This document shows positions 55,032 through 64,000 of a stretch of DNA of 64,000 nt, piece by piece (position 1 is the stretch's first letter; each line of letters begins with the position of its first letter). The position numbers and the translations under genes were made by a program. The notes below the pieces were generated by a model that was not told where the DNA came from, did no database searches, and saw only the letters and a list, made by a program, of their open reading frames with translations. The stretch spans positions 1 to 64,000 of the forward strand of contig SCUB01000007.1 in the NCBI GenBank assembly GCA_004297465.1, read 5' to 3'. This stretch comes from Xanthobacteraceae bacterium (lineage in GTDB: Bacteria > Pseudomonadota > Alphaproteobacteria > Rhizobiales > Xanthobacteraceae).

Positions 55032-56135
55032 ATGAATTCACATTCATCCTTACATCTGGAACCGGTTCAGCCACCGCAGGCGGGACCGGCCATGCCGGCC
55101 GAGGCACGGGTCGAAACCCGGCCGATCCTGATCGTGCCCTATATGTGGATTGGCGATTTCGTGCGCTGCCACACCGTGGTCCGCGTGCTCAAGGAACGCT
55201 GGCCACACCGCCCGGTCGACCTGTTGTCCACCACGCTGTGCGCCCCGCTGGTCGATTACATGCCCGGGGTCCGCAAGGCCATCATCTGGGACCTGCCGCG
55301 CAAGCGCATCGCCTTTGCCCGGCATCTCGGCCTCGCCCGGCTCATCGAGGCGGAAGGTTACGGTTCGGCGCTGATCATGCCGCGCACCTGGAAATCGGCG
55401 CTGGCCCCCTCGCTCGCCGGCATTCCCGAGCGCACCGGCTTCATCGGCGAGGCGCGGTTCGGCCTCATCAACGACTGGCGGCGCGGCGAAAAGGCGCTGC
55501 CGCGCATGGTCGACCGCTGCGCCATGCTGGCGCTGCCGCCCGGCGCCACCCTGCCGGCACGCTGGCCGGAACCGCAACTCGTTGTCGGCCCCGACGAGGT
55601 CGCGGCGTGGCGGCGCGCCAATAAAGTGTCCGACGCCCCCGCCGTGGTGATGGCGCCCGGCGCGGTCGGCCCGTCGAAGCGCTGGTCGTATTTCGCCGAG
55701 GCCGCGCGCACGCTGGCAACCGCCGGCATCGATGTCTGGGTGGTCGGCGGCCCCGGCGAGAAGGACGCCGCCACCGCCATCGTGGCCATGGGCGGGGCGC
55801 GGGTGCGCGACATGACCGGCACCGATCTCAGGCAGGCCATCGTGGCGATGGCGGCCGCCAATGTCGCGGTGTCGAACGATTCCGGGCTGCTGCATGTCGC
55901 GGCCGCCCTCGGCACGCCGTCGATCGGCATTTTCGGGCCGACCAGCCCCTACCACTGGGCCCCGCTCAATCCGCTCGCCGCCATCATCGAGACCCGCACC
56001 GAGGTGGCGTGCCGGCCCTGCCACAAGCCGGTGTGCCGCGTTGAGCACCACCGCTGCATGCGTGACATCGCCATCGACGACGTGGTGGCCGCGACCCGGC
56101 AGGCGCTGGCGCAAACCGGAGCCGCGGCTCCTTAA
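55032..56135 (+). CDS. waaF: LPS heptosyltransferase II (WaaF-like)
   Basis: The 367-residue GT9-family enzyme adds the second heptose to the LPS inner core. It has PILIVPYMWIGDFVRCHTVVRVLKERWP near the N-terminus, then VMAPGAVGPSKRWSYFAEAA and NDSGLLHVAAALGTPSIGIFGPTSPYHWAP in the ADP-heptose binding half. About 30 extra residues before the canonical start are probably a natural extension of the N-terminus. gmhA and gmhB follow on the same strand. Confidence 0.87.
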   Translation: MNSHSSLHLEPVQPPQAGPAMPAEARVETRPILIVPYMWIGDFVRCHTVVRVLKERWPHRPVDLLSTTLCAPLVDYMPGVRKAIIWDLPRKRIAFARHLGLARLIEAEGYGSALIMPRTWKSALAPSLAGIPERTGFIGEARFGLINDWRRGEKALPRMVDRCAMLALPPGATLPARWPEPQLVVGPDEVAAWRRANKVSDAPAVVMAPGAVGPSKRWSYFAEAARTLATAGIDVWVVGGPGEKDAATAIVAMGGARVRDMTGTDLRQAIVAMAAANVAVSNDSGLLHVAAALGTPSIGIFGPTSPYHWAPLNPLAAIIETRTEVACRPCHKPVCRVEHHRCMRDIAIDDVVAATRQALAQTGAAAP

Positions 56136-56235
56136 TTTAGTCGCGCGCCGCCCGGTCCCCGGCTTGTCACGCCGCGGCGGGGCCGGTACCACAGACCGGC
56201 GCCAATGGCGGCCATCACCCCGGAGCCTGACACCC

Positions 56236-56826
56236 GTGGCCAACGACAGCATCGCGGCCCATTTCGAGCGCTCGCGCGCCGCACTCGATACTGTTGCCTC
56301 GGATCGGGCGCTGCTCGAAACGATCGGCGCCTGCGCCGCCACGATCACGGCGGCGTTGCGCAACGGCGGCAAGCTCCTGATCGCCGGCAACGGCGGCAGC
56401 GCCGCCGACGCCCAGCACATCGCCGCCGAACTGGTCGGCCGCTACAAGCGCGAGCGCGCCGCGCTGCCGGCGATTGCGCTCACCACCGACACCTCGGCGC
56501 TGACCGCGATCGGCAACGACTACGGCTTCGATGAGGTGTTCGCGCGCCAGCTGCGGGCGCTCGGCCGGCCCGGCGACGTGCTGCTGGCGATCTCGACCTC
56601 GGGCCGCTCGCCCAACATCCTCGCCGCCATCGCCGCCGCGCGCGAGATGGACATCGCCGTGATCGGCTTCACCGGCGGAGGCGGCGGCGACATGCGCGCG
56701 CTGTGCCGCCACTGGCTGGGCGCGCCGGGGGGCGAGACGGCGGTAATCCAGCAGATTCACATGGTGGCGGCGCACGCGATCTGCGACGCGGTGGAACTGG
56801 CGCTGATGGGCGCCGAAGGCGCCTGA
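56236..56826 (+). CDS. gmhA: sedoheptulose-7-phosphate isomerase GmhA
   Basis: GmhA turns sedoheptulose 7-phosphate into D-glycero-manno-heptose 7-phosphate, the first step of ADP-heptose synthesis. The 196-residue SIS-domain enzyme has [61 protein letters not shown] and the C-terminal [13 protein letters not shown]. The GTG at 56236 is the only in-frame start near the conserved N-terminus; GGAG lies 11 bases upstream. It lies between waaF and gmhB, and gmhB begins five bases after its stop. Confidence 0.93.
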   Translation: MANDSIAAHFERSRAALDTVASDRALLETIGACAATITAALRNGGKLLIAGNGGSAADAQHIAAELVGRYKRERAALPAIALTTDTSALTAIGNDYGFDEVFARQLRALGRPGDVLLAISTSGRSPNILAAIAAAREMDIAVIGFTGGGGGDMRALCRHWLGAPGGETAVIQQIHMVAAHAICDAVELALMGAEGA

Positions 56827-56830
56827 CGCG

Positions 56831-57367
56831 ATGGCCGCCGCAGGCCCGGCGCGGCCCGCCGCCTTCCTCGACCGCGACGGCGTGATCAATCACGACGACA
56901 ACTACATCGCCACCAAGGAGCGCATCCGCTGGATGCCGGGCGTAGCCAGCGCGATCCGCCGCCTCAACGACGCCGGCTACTGGGTGTTCGTCGTCACCAA
57001 CCAGTCCGGCGTGGCGCGCGGCCTGTTCGGCGAGGACGACGTGCGGAGCCTGCACGACTGGATGCGCGCCGAGCTTGCCGCGAAAGGCGCCCGCATCGAC
57101 GACATCCGCTATTGCCCGCATCATCCCGAAGCAACCGTGGCGGCCTATCGGCGCGCCTGCGACTGCCGCAAGCCGCAACCCGGCATGCTCCTCGACCTGA
57201 TGGCGGCCTGGCCGGTTTCGCGCGCGCAAAGCTTCCTGATCGGCGACAAGGCGATCGATCTCGAAGCCGCGCGGGCCGCCGGCATCGCCGGACATCAATT
57301 CGACGGCGGCGATCTCGACGGCTTCGTGACGCGCATCCTCGCCGGTGCGCCGGCGCGGTCAGGCTAG
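56831..57367 (+). CDS. gmhB: heptose 1,7-bisphosphate phosphatase GmhB
   Basis: The 178-residue HAD phosphatase removes the 7-phosphate from D-glycero-beta-D-manno-heptose 1,7-bisphosphate. It has the nucleophile motif [11 protein letters not shown], then [13 protein letters not shown], the zinc-binding segment YCPHHP followed by [10 protein letters not shown], and [12 protein letters not shown]. The Cys/His zinc loop is typical of GmhB. It overlaps the convergent waaC gene by nine bases. Confidence 0.95.
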   Translation: MAAAGPARPAAFLDRDGVINHDDNYIATKERIRWMPGVASAIRRLNDAGYWVFVVTNQSGVARGLFGEDDVRSLHDWMRAELAAKGARIDDIRYCPHHPEATVAAYRRACDCRKPQPGMLLDLMAAWPVSRAQSFLIGDKAIDLEAARAAGIAGHQFDGGDLDGFVTRILAGAPARSG

Positions 57368-58306
57368 CAACGCCTCCGCCGCGGCAATCACCGAGGCAAA
57401 GCCCGGATCGGCGTCCTTGCCGCCGACGATGGTGATCGGGCCCGCGCCGAGCGGTCCGGTCAGTCCCGGCTCGGTGGCGAGGAACACCGCGACCAGCGGC
57501 ACGCGATAGGCCGCCGCCAGATGCAGCAGGCCGGTGTCGACGCCGACCACCAGCGCGGCGTTGGCGATGATCCGCGCGGTGGCGTCGAGCGGCTGGCGTT
57601 CGAGCACGCGGCTGCCCTTGATGGCGTTGGCCAGCCGCAGGGCACGCGCGCGCTCGCGTTCATTGCCCCATGGCAGCACCACATCGAGACCGCGCGCCCG
57701 CAAGCCCTGCCCGAGGCCGATCCAGTTGACCTCGCGCCACTCCTTGGCGGGGCGCGAGGTGCCGTGCAGCAGCACCGCGTAAGGCGGCGCGCCGCCATCC
57801 GGCGCGGGCCGCGTCAGGCCGTAGTCGAGAGCACCGTCCGGCGTGTAGCCGAGCGCCAGGCCAGCGAGCGCGCGATTGCGCGTCACCGCATGGGCCGCGC
57901 GCGACACCGCGTGGGTGACATCGTAGAAGCGTGCGGCCAGCGGCTCGCGGATGCTGGCGGCGTCATAGCCGTGACGTTCGCCGTCGGCGAGGCGCGCGAT
58001 CAGCGCCGAGCGGATCAGGCCCTGGGTATCGACGATGCGATCGTAACGGCGCGCGCGCAGCCGCGCCCTGAACGCGCCGATCTCGCTCCACGTGGCGGGC
58101 GTCAACGGCTGCGAGCGCCAGCGCCGCGTCGAAACCGGGATCACCTCGTCGACCGCCGGATGCAGCCGCGCCAGCGGCGCGAACGCCTCCTCCACCACCC
58201 ATGAAAAGCGCGCCTGCGGCAACGCAGCGCGCGCGTCGGTCAACGCCGGCATGTGGTGCACGACATCGCCCATGGATGACGTCTTGATGAACAGGATATC
58301 GCGCAT
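57359..58306 (-). CDS. waaC: LPS heptosyltransferase I (WaaC)
   Basis: WaaC adds the first heptose to Kdo in the LPS inner core. The 315-residue GT9 enzyme starts [20 protein letters not shown], a conserved WaaC N-terminus, and has [37 protein letters not shown] and [16 protein letters not shown]. The start at 58306 is preferred; the open frame extends 34 residues upstream through a 12-bp tandem repeat that is not part of the family. The 3' end overlaps gmhB by nine bases. Confidence 0.93.
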   Translation of the reverse strand: MRDILFIKTSSMGDVVHHMPALTDARAALPQARFSWVVEEAFAPLARLHPAVDEVIPVSTRRWRSQPLTPATWSEIGAFRARLRARRYDRIVDTQGLIRSALIARLADGERHGYDAASIREPLAARFYDVTHAVSRAAHAVTRNRALAGLALGYTPDGALDYGLTRPAPDGGAPPYAVLLHGTSRPAKEWREVNWIGLGQGLRARGLDVVLPWGNERERARALRLANAIKGSRVLERQPLDATARIIANAALVVGVDTGLLHLAAAYRVPLVAVFLATEPGLTGPLGAGPITIVGGKDADPGFASVIAAAEALLA

Positions 58307-58316
58307 TCGCCCCGCC

Positions 58317-58352
58317 GCAAGCCCAGTCGCAAGCCCAGTCGCAAGCCCAGTC
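58317..58352. repeat. 12-bp tandem repeat, three copies, upstream of waaC
   Basis: Three exact copies of GCAAGCCCAGTC occur in a row just upstream of the waaC start. The unit length keeps the frame if the extended start were used, where it would encode repeats of Thr-Gly-Leu-Ala. Confidence 0.9.
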
Positions 58353-58523
58353 GCTTCACGCCCCTCGTTGCCGCCTTCGTCGTCCGGCGTCAACGCTTTG
58401 CTAACCATCGCGGCCGTTTACCCGCGCCGGCCGCGGCTCCCATGGGGTCTTATAACCGCAATTCCATCATTTGCCGACAACAGTTGCCGGCAAAGCGACA
58501 TCCACCGGGAGCATCTCGCAGTC

Positions 58524-59537
58524 ATGACAGTTTTGGTCACCGGCGGCGCCGGCTATATCGGAAGCCATCTGGTTCACGCGCTCGCCGACGCCGGCATCTC
58601 CGCCGTCGTCATCGACAACCTGAGCACCGGCCACTCCGCGCACCTGCCGCCGTCGGTGCCGCTGTTCATCGGCGATGCGGCGGACGAGAACCTGGTCGAA
58701 GGCGTGATCGCCGCCCACGGCGTCGACGCCATCATCCATTTCGCCGGTTCGATCGTGGTGCCGGAATCGGTGCGCGATCCGCTCGGCTACTATCGCAACA
58801 ACACCATGGTGACGCGCAACCTGCTCGCCACCGCGGTCAAGTGCAATGTCGGACGCTTCATCTTCTCGTCGACCGCGGCGGTCTACGGCAACCCCGAGCA
58901 TTCGCCGGTTGCCGAGGACGCGCCGACGCGGCCGCTGTCGCCCTACGGCACGTCGAAGCTGATGAGCGAGATCATGCTGCACGATGTCGCCGCCGCCCAC
59001 GGCATGCGCTTCGTCGCGCTGCGCTACTTCAACGTCGCCGGCGCCGATCCGGCCGGCCGCACCGGCCTCGCCTCTCCCGGTGCCACTCATCTCATCAAGG
59101 TGGCGGTCGAGGCCGCGACCGGGCAGCGCGCCAGCATCGAGGTGTTCGGCAGCGACTATCCGACGCCCGATGGCACCTGCATCCGCGATTTCATCCACGT
59201 CAGCGATCTCGCCGAAGCGCATCGCGCCGCGCTTGCGCATCTGCGCGGCGGCGGCGCGTCGGCGACGCTCAACTGCGGCTATGGCCGCGGCTATTCGGTG
59301 CTCGAGGTGATCGCGGCGGTCAAGCGCGCGGCCGGCACCGATTTCGTGGTCCGGCATGGTCCGCGCCGGCCCGGCGATCCGACCGCCGTCGTCGCCGACG
59401 TGACGCGGATGCGCGCGGCGCTCGACTGGGCGCCGGAATTCGACGATCTCGACACCATCGCCGCCCACGCGCTGGCGTGGGAACGGCACCTGATCGAGCG
59501 CGAGCAGCGCCTGCAACCGCAGGCGGTATCGGCCTGA
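58524..59537 (+). CDS. galE: UDP-glucose 4-epimerase
   Basis: The 337-residue SDR enzyme interconverts UDP-glucose and UDP-galactose for polysaccharide synthesis. It begins MTVLVTGGAGYIGSHLVHAL, has the catalytic SPYGTSKLMSEIM (YxxxK), FSSTAAVYGNPE and the GalE-type PTPDGTCIRDFIHVSDLA. The ATG at 58524 is placed where the NAD motif begins. It is divergent from waaC, and an ABC exporter gene follows on the same strand. Confidence 0.93.
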   Translation: MTVLVTGGAGYIGSHLVHALADAGISAVVIDNLSTGHSAHLPPSVPLFIGDAADENLVEGVIAAHGVDAIIHFAGSIVVPESVRDPLGYYRNNTMVTRNLLATAVKCNVGRFIFSSTAAVYGNPEHSPVAEDAPTRPLSPYGTSKLMSEIMLHDVAAAHGMRFVALRYFNVAGADPAGRTGLASPGATHLIKVAVEAATGQRASIEVFGSDYPTPDGTCIRDFIHVSDLAEAHRAALAHLRGGGASATLNCGYGRGYSVLEVIAAVKRAAGTDFVVRHGPRRPGDPTAVVADVTRMRAALDWAPEFDDLDTIAAHALAWERHLIEREQRLQPQAVSA

Positions 59538-59692
59538 GGAGAGGAATCGGCTGCCCTCCGCGCCGGCTGAAAGTGCTGTTTTGACTTGAAAAAGCCGGCC
59601 ATTGCGGGCATGGAATCGGCGTTTTCTCACCCCGAACGCACTAGGACCGCGATGGCGTCGCAGCGCCTTTGCGCCGTCGATGGACCCAGCGG

Positions 59693-61504
59693 ATGGCCGG
59701 ACTTCCCGCTTCACCTTCCCATAGCGACGAGCAGCGCTACGAGACCACCACGCTGGTGCGCCGCCTCGTCGCCGAACAGGGCGTGCTGTACTGGCGCCGC
59801 TACGCGCTGGCGTTCCTGCTGATGGGCACGGCAGCGACGATGACCGCGCTCTCCACTTACGTGCTCGGCGACGTCATCAACGCCTCCTACGTCCAGAAGG
59901 ACTTCCAGAAGATTCTCTGGCTGTCGCTGGCGATTATCGTGATGTTCATCGTCAAGGGCGCCTCGACCTACGGCCAGCAGGTGATCCTGTCGCGGATCGG
60001 CAACGCCATCATCGCCGCCAACCAGCGCGCGGTGGTCGCCAAGCTGATGCGCGAGAGCATCGGATTCTTCGCCAACCGCCATTCCTCGGAGTTCCTGTCG
60101 CGCATGTCGGCAGGCGCGGCATCGGTAAGCCAGATCCTCAACCTGCTCATCACCTCGGTCGGGCGCGACCTGCTTTCGCTCCTTGGCCTGGTCGCGGTGA
60201 TGATCTACCAGGATCCGATGATGTCGCTGTTCGGCGCGTTGGTGGCGCCGCCGGCGGTCCTGATGCTGCGCAAGCTGATCCGCCGCATCCGTTCGATCGC
60301 CACCACCCAGTTCCACAACTCCACGCGTATCATCGAGACGCTGCAGGAATCGCTGCAGGGCATTCGCACCGTCAAGGCGTTCTCGCTCGAAACCATCATG
60401 CAGGCGCGGATCGACGGCAACATCGCCGCGGTCGAACAGTCCTCCAACAAGATGGCGCGGGTGTCGCACCGCTCCAGTCCGATGATGGAGTCGCTCGGCG
60501 GCATCGCCATCGGCATGACGCTGATCTACGGCGGCTGGCGCGTGCTCGACACCGGCGCGACGCCGGGGCAGTTCTTCTCCTTCATCGCCGCGTTCCTGCT
60601 CGCCTACGAACCGGCCAAGCGGCTGGCCCGCCTCAACCTCGAACTCAACGGCGCCGTGGTCGGCGCGCGCATGCTGTTCGAGATCATCGACAGCCCGGCC
60701 TCGGAACCCGACGACAGCGGCAAGCCGGCGCTTCAGCTCAAGGATGCCCGCGTCGAGCTGCGCGACGTGGAGTTCTGCTACCGCCCCGGCGAGACGGTGA
60801 TCGACCGCATGAGCTTCACGGCGCAGCCGGGGCTGGTGACGGCGCTGGTCGGCCCCTCGGGCGGCGGCAAATCGACCATCCTCGCCCTGCTGCTGCGGCT
60901 CTATGACATACAGCGCGGCGCCATCCTGATCGACGGACAGGACATCGCCGCGGTGTCGCGCGCCTCGCTGCGGCGCCAGACCGCCTATGTCGGGCAGGAC
61001 GTCTACCTGTTCCGCGGCACCATCCGCGAGAACATCGCGTTCGGCAAGTCCGACGCCAGCGACGACGAGATCTTCGCCGCCGCGCGCGCGGCCTGCGCGC
61101 ATGATTTCATCATGGCGTTCCCAAAAGGATACGACACGCCGGTCGGCGAGCACGGCGCGCAACTGTCCGGCGGCCAGCGCCAGCGCGTCGCCATCGCCCG
61201 CGCGCTGATCAAGAACGCGCCGATCATCCTGCTCGACGAGGCCACCGCCTCGCTCGACTCGGAATCGGAACGCCATGTGCAGGAAGCCATCGACCATCTG
61301 TGCCATGGCCGCACCACCATCGTGGTCGCGCACCGGCTGCACACCATCATGCATGCCGACGCCATCCATGTGGTCGAGGGCGGACGGATCGTCGAATCGG
61401 GGCGTCACGACGATTTGCTGCGACTGAACGGGCGCTATGCCTCGTTCTTCCGCCAGCAGCATCGCGGCGACACCCTGCTCTCCCCGCTGTCGGAACCAGC
61501 CTAG
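59693..61504 (+). CDS. ABC exporter with fused TM and ATPase domains (MsbA-like)
   Basis: The 603-residue half-transporter has a six-helix membrane domain (~30-320) and a C-terminal ATPase with Walker A GPSGGGKS, signature LSGGQRQR and Walker B IILLDEATASLD. The transmembrane part resembles MsbA-type lipid A-core flippases, consistent with the LPS genes around it, but many paralogues export other lipids or glycans. The ATG at 59693 is chosen; an in-frame TTG lies 24 bases upstream. It overlaps the convergent amidase gene by four bases. Confidence 0.85.
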   Translation: MAGLPASPSHSDEQRYETTTLVRRLVAEQGVLYWRRYALAFLLMGTAATMTALSTYVLGDVINASYVQKDFQKILWLSLAIIVMFIVKGASTYGQQVILSRIGNAIIAANQRAVVAKLMRESIGFFANRHSSEFLSRMSAGAASVSQILNLLITSVGRDLLSLLGLVAVMIYQDPMMSLFGALVAPPAVLMLRKLIRRIRSIATTQFHNSTRIIETLQESLQGIRTVKAFSLETIMQARIDGNIAAVEQSSNKMARVSHRSSPMMESLGGIAIGMTLIYGGWRVLDTGATPGQFFSFIAAFLLAYEPAKRLARLNLELNGAVVGARMLFEIIDSPASEPDDSGKPALQLKDARVELRDVEFCYRPGETVIDRMSFTAQPGLVTALVGPSGGGKSTILALLLRLYDIQRGAILIDGQDIAAVSRASLRRQTAYVGQDVYLFRGTIRENIAFGKSDASDDEIFAAARAACAHDFIMAFPKGYDTPVGEHGAQLSGGQRQRVAIARALIKNAPIILLDEATASLDSESERHVQEAIDHLCHGRTTIVVAHRLHTIMHADAIHVVEGGRIVESGRHDDLLRLNGRYASFFRQQHRGDTLLSPLSEPA

Positions 61505-62793
61505 CGCGCGAGCACGCGCTCGACCGCGAGGGCCAGGCGCATCAGCGCGTGGTCATGCCCGTTGCGGCCGACCAGCATCAGGCCGCACGGCAACCCGCTG
61601 ACCGGCAACGGCAGCGACACCGCGCACAGATCGAAGAAATTCACCAGCGCCGTGTTGCGCAAGAGCAGCATGTTGCGGTCGGCGAACGCCGCAGGCTCGG
61701 CGACCTCGGCGATCGTCGGCGCCACGATCGGCGTCGTCGGCATCACCAGCGCGTCGAAATCGGCGATCGCCTCGTCCATCTGCGCGACGCCGGCGATGCG
61801 CTCGCGGCAATTGGCGATGTAGTCGGCCGCGCTCATGGTCTCGGCGCGCAGGATGCGGGCGCGCACGTTGGGATCGAACGCGTCGGCGGCGCGCGTCAGC
61901 CGCTCGCGGTGGATGGCGAAGGCTTCCGCAGGCACGATGCCGCCGCGGGCGTTGACGCGGGCCGCGACGTCGAGCGCGGCGGGCGCCGTTTCGACGAGCC
62001 GCGCACCGGCGGCGGCAAGCGTCGTCAGCGCCGCCTCGAAGGCGCCGGCCACGGCGCCGACCATATCCCGCAGCGGCAGGTCCCGCACCAGCCCCAGACG
62101 CTGGCCGGCCAGCGCGGGAGCGGCGTTGGGCAAAGGCACCTCATCGGCCAGCACCGCGTCGGCGGCGATGCATTCGGCCACCGTGCGCGCCATCGGCCCG
62201 ACCGAGTCGAGCGAGTAGGACAGCGGGAACGCGCCATCGACCGGCACCCGCAGCTTGCTCGGCTTGAAACCGACGATGCCGCACAGCGCCGCCGGCACCC
62301 GCGTCGAGCCGCCGGTATCGGTGCCGATGGCGATCTCGCACATGCCGTCGGCCACCGCCACCGCGCCGCCTGACGTGGAGCCGCCCGGCACGCGCGCGCG
62401 ATCGGCGGGATTGCCCGGCGTGCCGAAATGCGGATTGGTGCCGACGCCGGAAAACGCGAACTCGGTCATGTTGGTCTTGGCGACGATGACGGCGCCGGCC
62501 GCGCGCAGCCGCTTGACCGCGAGCGCATCGGCGCGCGCCGGCTCGCCCTCGCGCGCCAACAGCTTCGATCCCGCCCGCGTCACCTCGCCGGCAACGTCGA
62601 ACAGATCCTTGATGGTGACAATGACGCCGTCGAGCGGCCCCAGCGTGCCGCCGTCGGCGGCGCGGCGGTCGGCGGCGTCGGCATCGGCGCGCGCCGCCAG
62701 CGCATGGAGCGTCAGGCAGGCCCGCGCGCCTTCACCTTGCGGATCGGCGATGCGTTCCAGCGCCTGTTCGAGACGGTCGCGCGATCGGGTCAT
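61501..62793 (-). CDS. amidase-signature family enzyme
   Basis: The 430-residue protein has the Ser-cisSer-Lys triad of the amidase family: K62 in TIKDLFDVAG, the serine-rich VPGGSTSGGA (139-141) and the nucleophile loop IGTDTGGSTRVPAA (S163). It is related to GatA and to the allophanate and aryl amidases, but it is not linked to gatB/gatC here, so it is more likely catabolic. Its substrate cannot be read from the sequence. It is convergent with the ABC exporter gene and divergent from the aerotaxis transducer gene. Confidence 0.87.
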   Translation of the reverse strand: MTRSRDRLEQALERIADPQGEGARACLTLHALAARADADAADRRAADGGTLGPLDGVIVTIKDLFDVAGEVTRAGSKLLAREGEPARADALAVKRLRAAGAVIVAKTNMTEFAFSGVGTNPHFGTPGNPADRARVPGGSTSGGAVAVADGMCEIAIGTDTGGSTRVPAALCGIVGFKPSKLRVPVDGAFPLSYSLDSVGPMARTVAECIAADAVLADEVPLPNAAPALAGQRLGLVRDLPLRDMVGAVAGAFEAALTTLAAAGARLVETAPAALDVAARVNARGGIVPAEAFAIHRERLTRAADAFDPNVRARILRAETMSAADYIANCRERIAGVAQMDEAIADFDALVMPTTPIVAPTIAEVAEPAAFADRNMLLLRNTALVNFFDLCAVSLPLPVSGLPCGLMLVGRNGHDHALMRLALAVERVLAR

Positions 62794-63012
62794 GGCCTCT
62801 TCCCCCCGTCGGCCTGCAGCGCGGCAGTGTTTAAACTAAAATGAAATCAGAGGCTTAATTGAATTAATTCACAAATCCAGGCAGCTCGCTGTGACTGCAC
62901 ACCTTAGTCTGTAGTTTCCCCCTATCATCCGCGAATTTGTAATCCGTTAAGCACTCCAATGGTTATTTGGAGCTGGACTGGACCGCTCCCCGCTTTTTTG
63001 TCCGGAGTTTGC

Positions 63013-64000
63013 ATGAGCAATGACCTGAACGTCCGCCTCCAATTCATTCGCATGGATGATGAATCGCGGGCGCTGCTGCGGGACATGCGCCCCCTGATCG
63101 CCGCGCACCTACCCGGCGTCCTCGACGAATTCTACCGGACCGCCACCCAGCACGAGCCGACGCGCCGGCTGTTCCGCGACGAGACCCACATGCGCGCCGC
63201 CAAGAACGCGCAGCTTCGCCACTGGGACATGATCGCTCAGGCCGCGTTCGACAGCGCCTATTTTTCCTCGGCGACCCGCATCGGCCACGCGCATCAGCGC
63301 GTCGGCCTGGAGCCGCGCTGGTACATCGGCGCCTACAGCATGGTGCTGAGCAGCCTGCTGCGGATCATCGAGCGCACCGTCGAGGTGCCACGCTTCGGCG
63401 GGGCCGCGGCCGCCGCGCGCGAGAAGAAGGCCGGCATGCTGGCCGCGCTCACCAAGGCGGCCTTGCTCGACATGGATCTGGCCATCTCGATCTATCTCGA
63501 GGCGTCCGTGCAGGCCAAGAAAGAGACCATCGACCGCGTCGGCCATTCGTTCCGAGCCATCATCGAGACCGTTTCCAGCGCCTCGACCGAACTCGAGAAC
63601 ACGGCGCAGGCGCTCAGCGGCAATGCCGCGAACAGCACGCGGCTGACCTCGGTGGTGGCGACCGCTTCGGAAGACGCCTCCGGCAATGTGCAGTCGGTGG
63701 CCTCGGCGACCGAGGAACTCGCGACATCGGTGGCCGAGATTTCCCGTCAGGTCCTGGAGTCGAGCAATATCGCCAGCAGCGCCGTCGAGCAGGCCAACCA
63801 GACCGACGAGCGCATCAATGCGCTGTCGCAGGCGGCGAGCCGCATCGGCGACGTCGTCAAGCTGATCACCGACATCGCCGAGCAGACCAACCTTCTGGCG
63901 CTCAACGCGACCATCGAGGCGGCGCGCGCGGGCGAAGCCGGCCGCGGCTTTGCGGTGGTGGCGCAGGAGGTCAAGGCGCTGGCCGCCCAGACCGCCAGGG
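63013..64000 (+). CDS. globin-coupled aerotaxis transducer, 5' part (runs off window)
   Basis: The open frame starts with ATG at 63013 and has no stop before the window ends, giving 329 visible residues. Residues ~1-165 form a sensor globin: an E/F-helix region with [20 protein letters not shown], whose proximal haem His is probably H94. A linker follows, and then the chemoreceptor signalling region begins, with the conserved tip [20 protein letters not shown] and [15 protein letters not shown]. It lacks membrane segments, so it is a soluble HemAT-type oxygen sensor. GGAG lies 6 bases before the start. Oxygen binding to haem would modulate CheA. The 3' end is outside the window. Confidence 0.9.
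   Translation, partial: MSNDLNVRLQFIRMDDESRALLRDMRPLIAAHLPGVLDEFYRTATQHEPTRRLFRDETHMRAAKNAQLRHWDMIAQAAFDSAYFSSATRIGHAHQRVGLEPRWYIGAYSMVLSSLLRIIERTVEVPRFGGAAAAAREKKAGMLAALTKAALLDMDLAISIYLEASVQAKKETIDRVGHSFRAIIETVSSASTELENTAQALSGNAANSTRLTSVVATASEDASGNVQSVASATEELATSVAEISRQVLESSNIASSAVEQANQTDERINALSQAASRIGDVVKLITDIAEQTNLLALNATIEAARAGEAGRGFAVVAQEVKALAAQTAR

Noticed and set aside
58307-58408. Longer waaC start giving 34 extra residues through the tandem repeat
   Set aside because: The WaaC family begins at the [14 protein letters not shown] segment, and the extension has no similarity or ribosome site.

Overview
The window looks like a chromosomal segment of a GC-rich alphaproteobacterium of the order Hyphomicrobiales (Rhizobiales), most like the Bradyrhizobium / Rhodopseudomonas / Xanthobacteraceae side of that order. 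The evidence is the FlbT and FlaF flagellin regulators, a giant apolipoprotein-like polar growth protein (GPR/RgsE type), a full CtrA box, a FixK/FNR box in front of hemN, and a short interspersed palindromic repeat of a kind common in this group. No rRNA, tRNA, CRISPR array, insertion sequence or prophage was seen.

Layout. 1-6.7 kb: flagellar genes. The 3' end of a flagellin gene is followed by flbT and flaF on the + strand. Facing them is a flgE-flgK-flgL operon on the - strand with a sigma-54 type promoter. 6.7-18.2 kb: housekeeping and accessory genes: Tat-exported MsrB, a FAD oxidoreductase, a SixA phosphatase, a universal stress protein, two small membrane proteins, hemN, a YbhN-type membrane protein, a large secreted SGNH hydrolase, an NTF2-like protein, a ferredoxin/ferredoxin-reductase pair and an Hpt protein. 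18.2-23.2 kb: a regulatory region with a CtrA box and the 1500-residue polar coiled-coil protein. 23.2-26.1 kb: an Mla/MCE lipid transport operon (mlaE-mlaF-mlaD). 26.1-34.6 kb: dipeptide epimerase, MFS transporter, an uncharacterised protein, a threonine/serine dehydratase, a glycosyltransferase/metallophosphoesterase pair, a methyltransferase and a FadL-type porin. 34.9-38.4 kb: a TPP-riboswitch operon thiM-thiE-thiD that continues into a TRAP-type solute-binding protein. 38.5-43.7 kb: a stand-alone Lrp-type domain, a DMT transporter, an orphan CoxL-type molybdenum hydroxylase subunit and murJ.

43.7-61.5 kb is a surface polysaccharide region. It holds a Gfo/Idh/MocA dehydrogenase with a sugar aminotransferase, a transaldolase, a YbhN-type membrane protein, a WecA/MraY-type initiating transferase, a CapD/WbpM-type dehydratase, an O-antigen ligase, the ADP-heptose pathway (gmhA, hldE, gmhB, hldD), two heptosyltransferases (waaF, waaC), galE and an MsbA-like ABC exporter. 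Together these would make and export the heptose-containing LPS core and an O-antigen bearing modified sugars. The window ends with an amidase and the 5' part of a globin-coupled aerotaxis transducer.

The most interesting points are the transport-type protein inside the thiamin riboswitch operon, the CtrA-box region shared by a polar growth protein and an Hpt protein, the 164-bp overlap of flbT with flaF beside an unusually AT-rich codon patch, the orphan form-II CoxL, and the haem-based aerotaxis receptor at the right edge.
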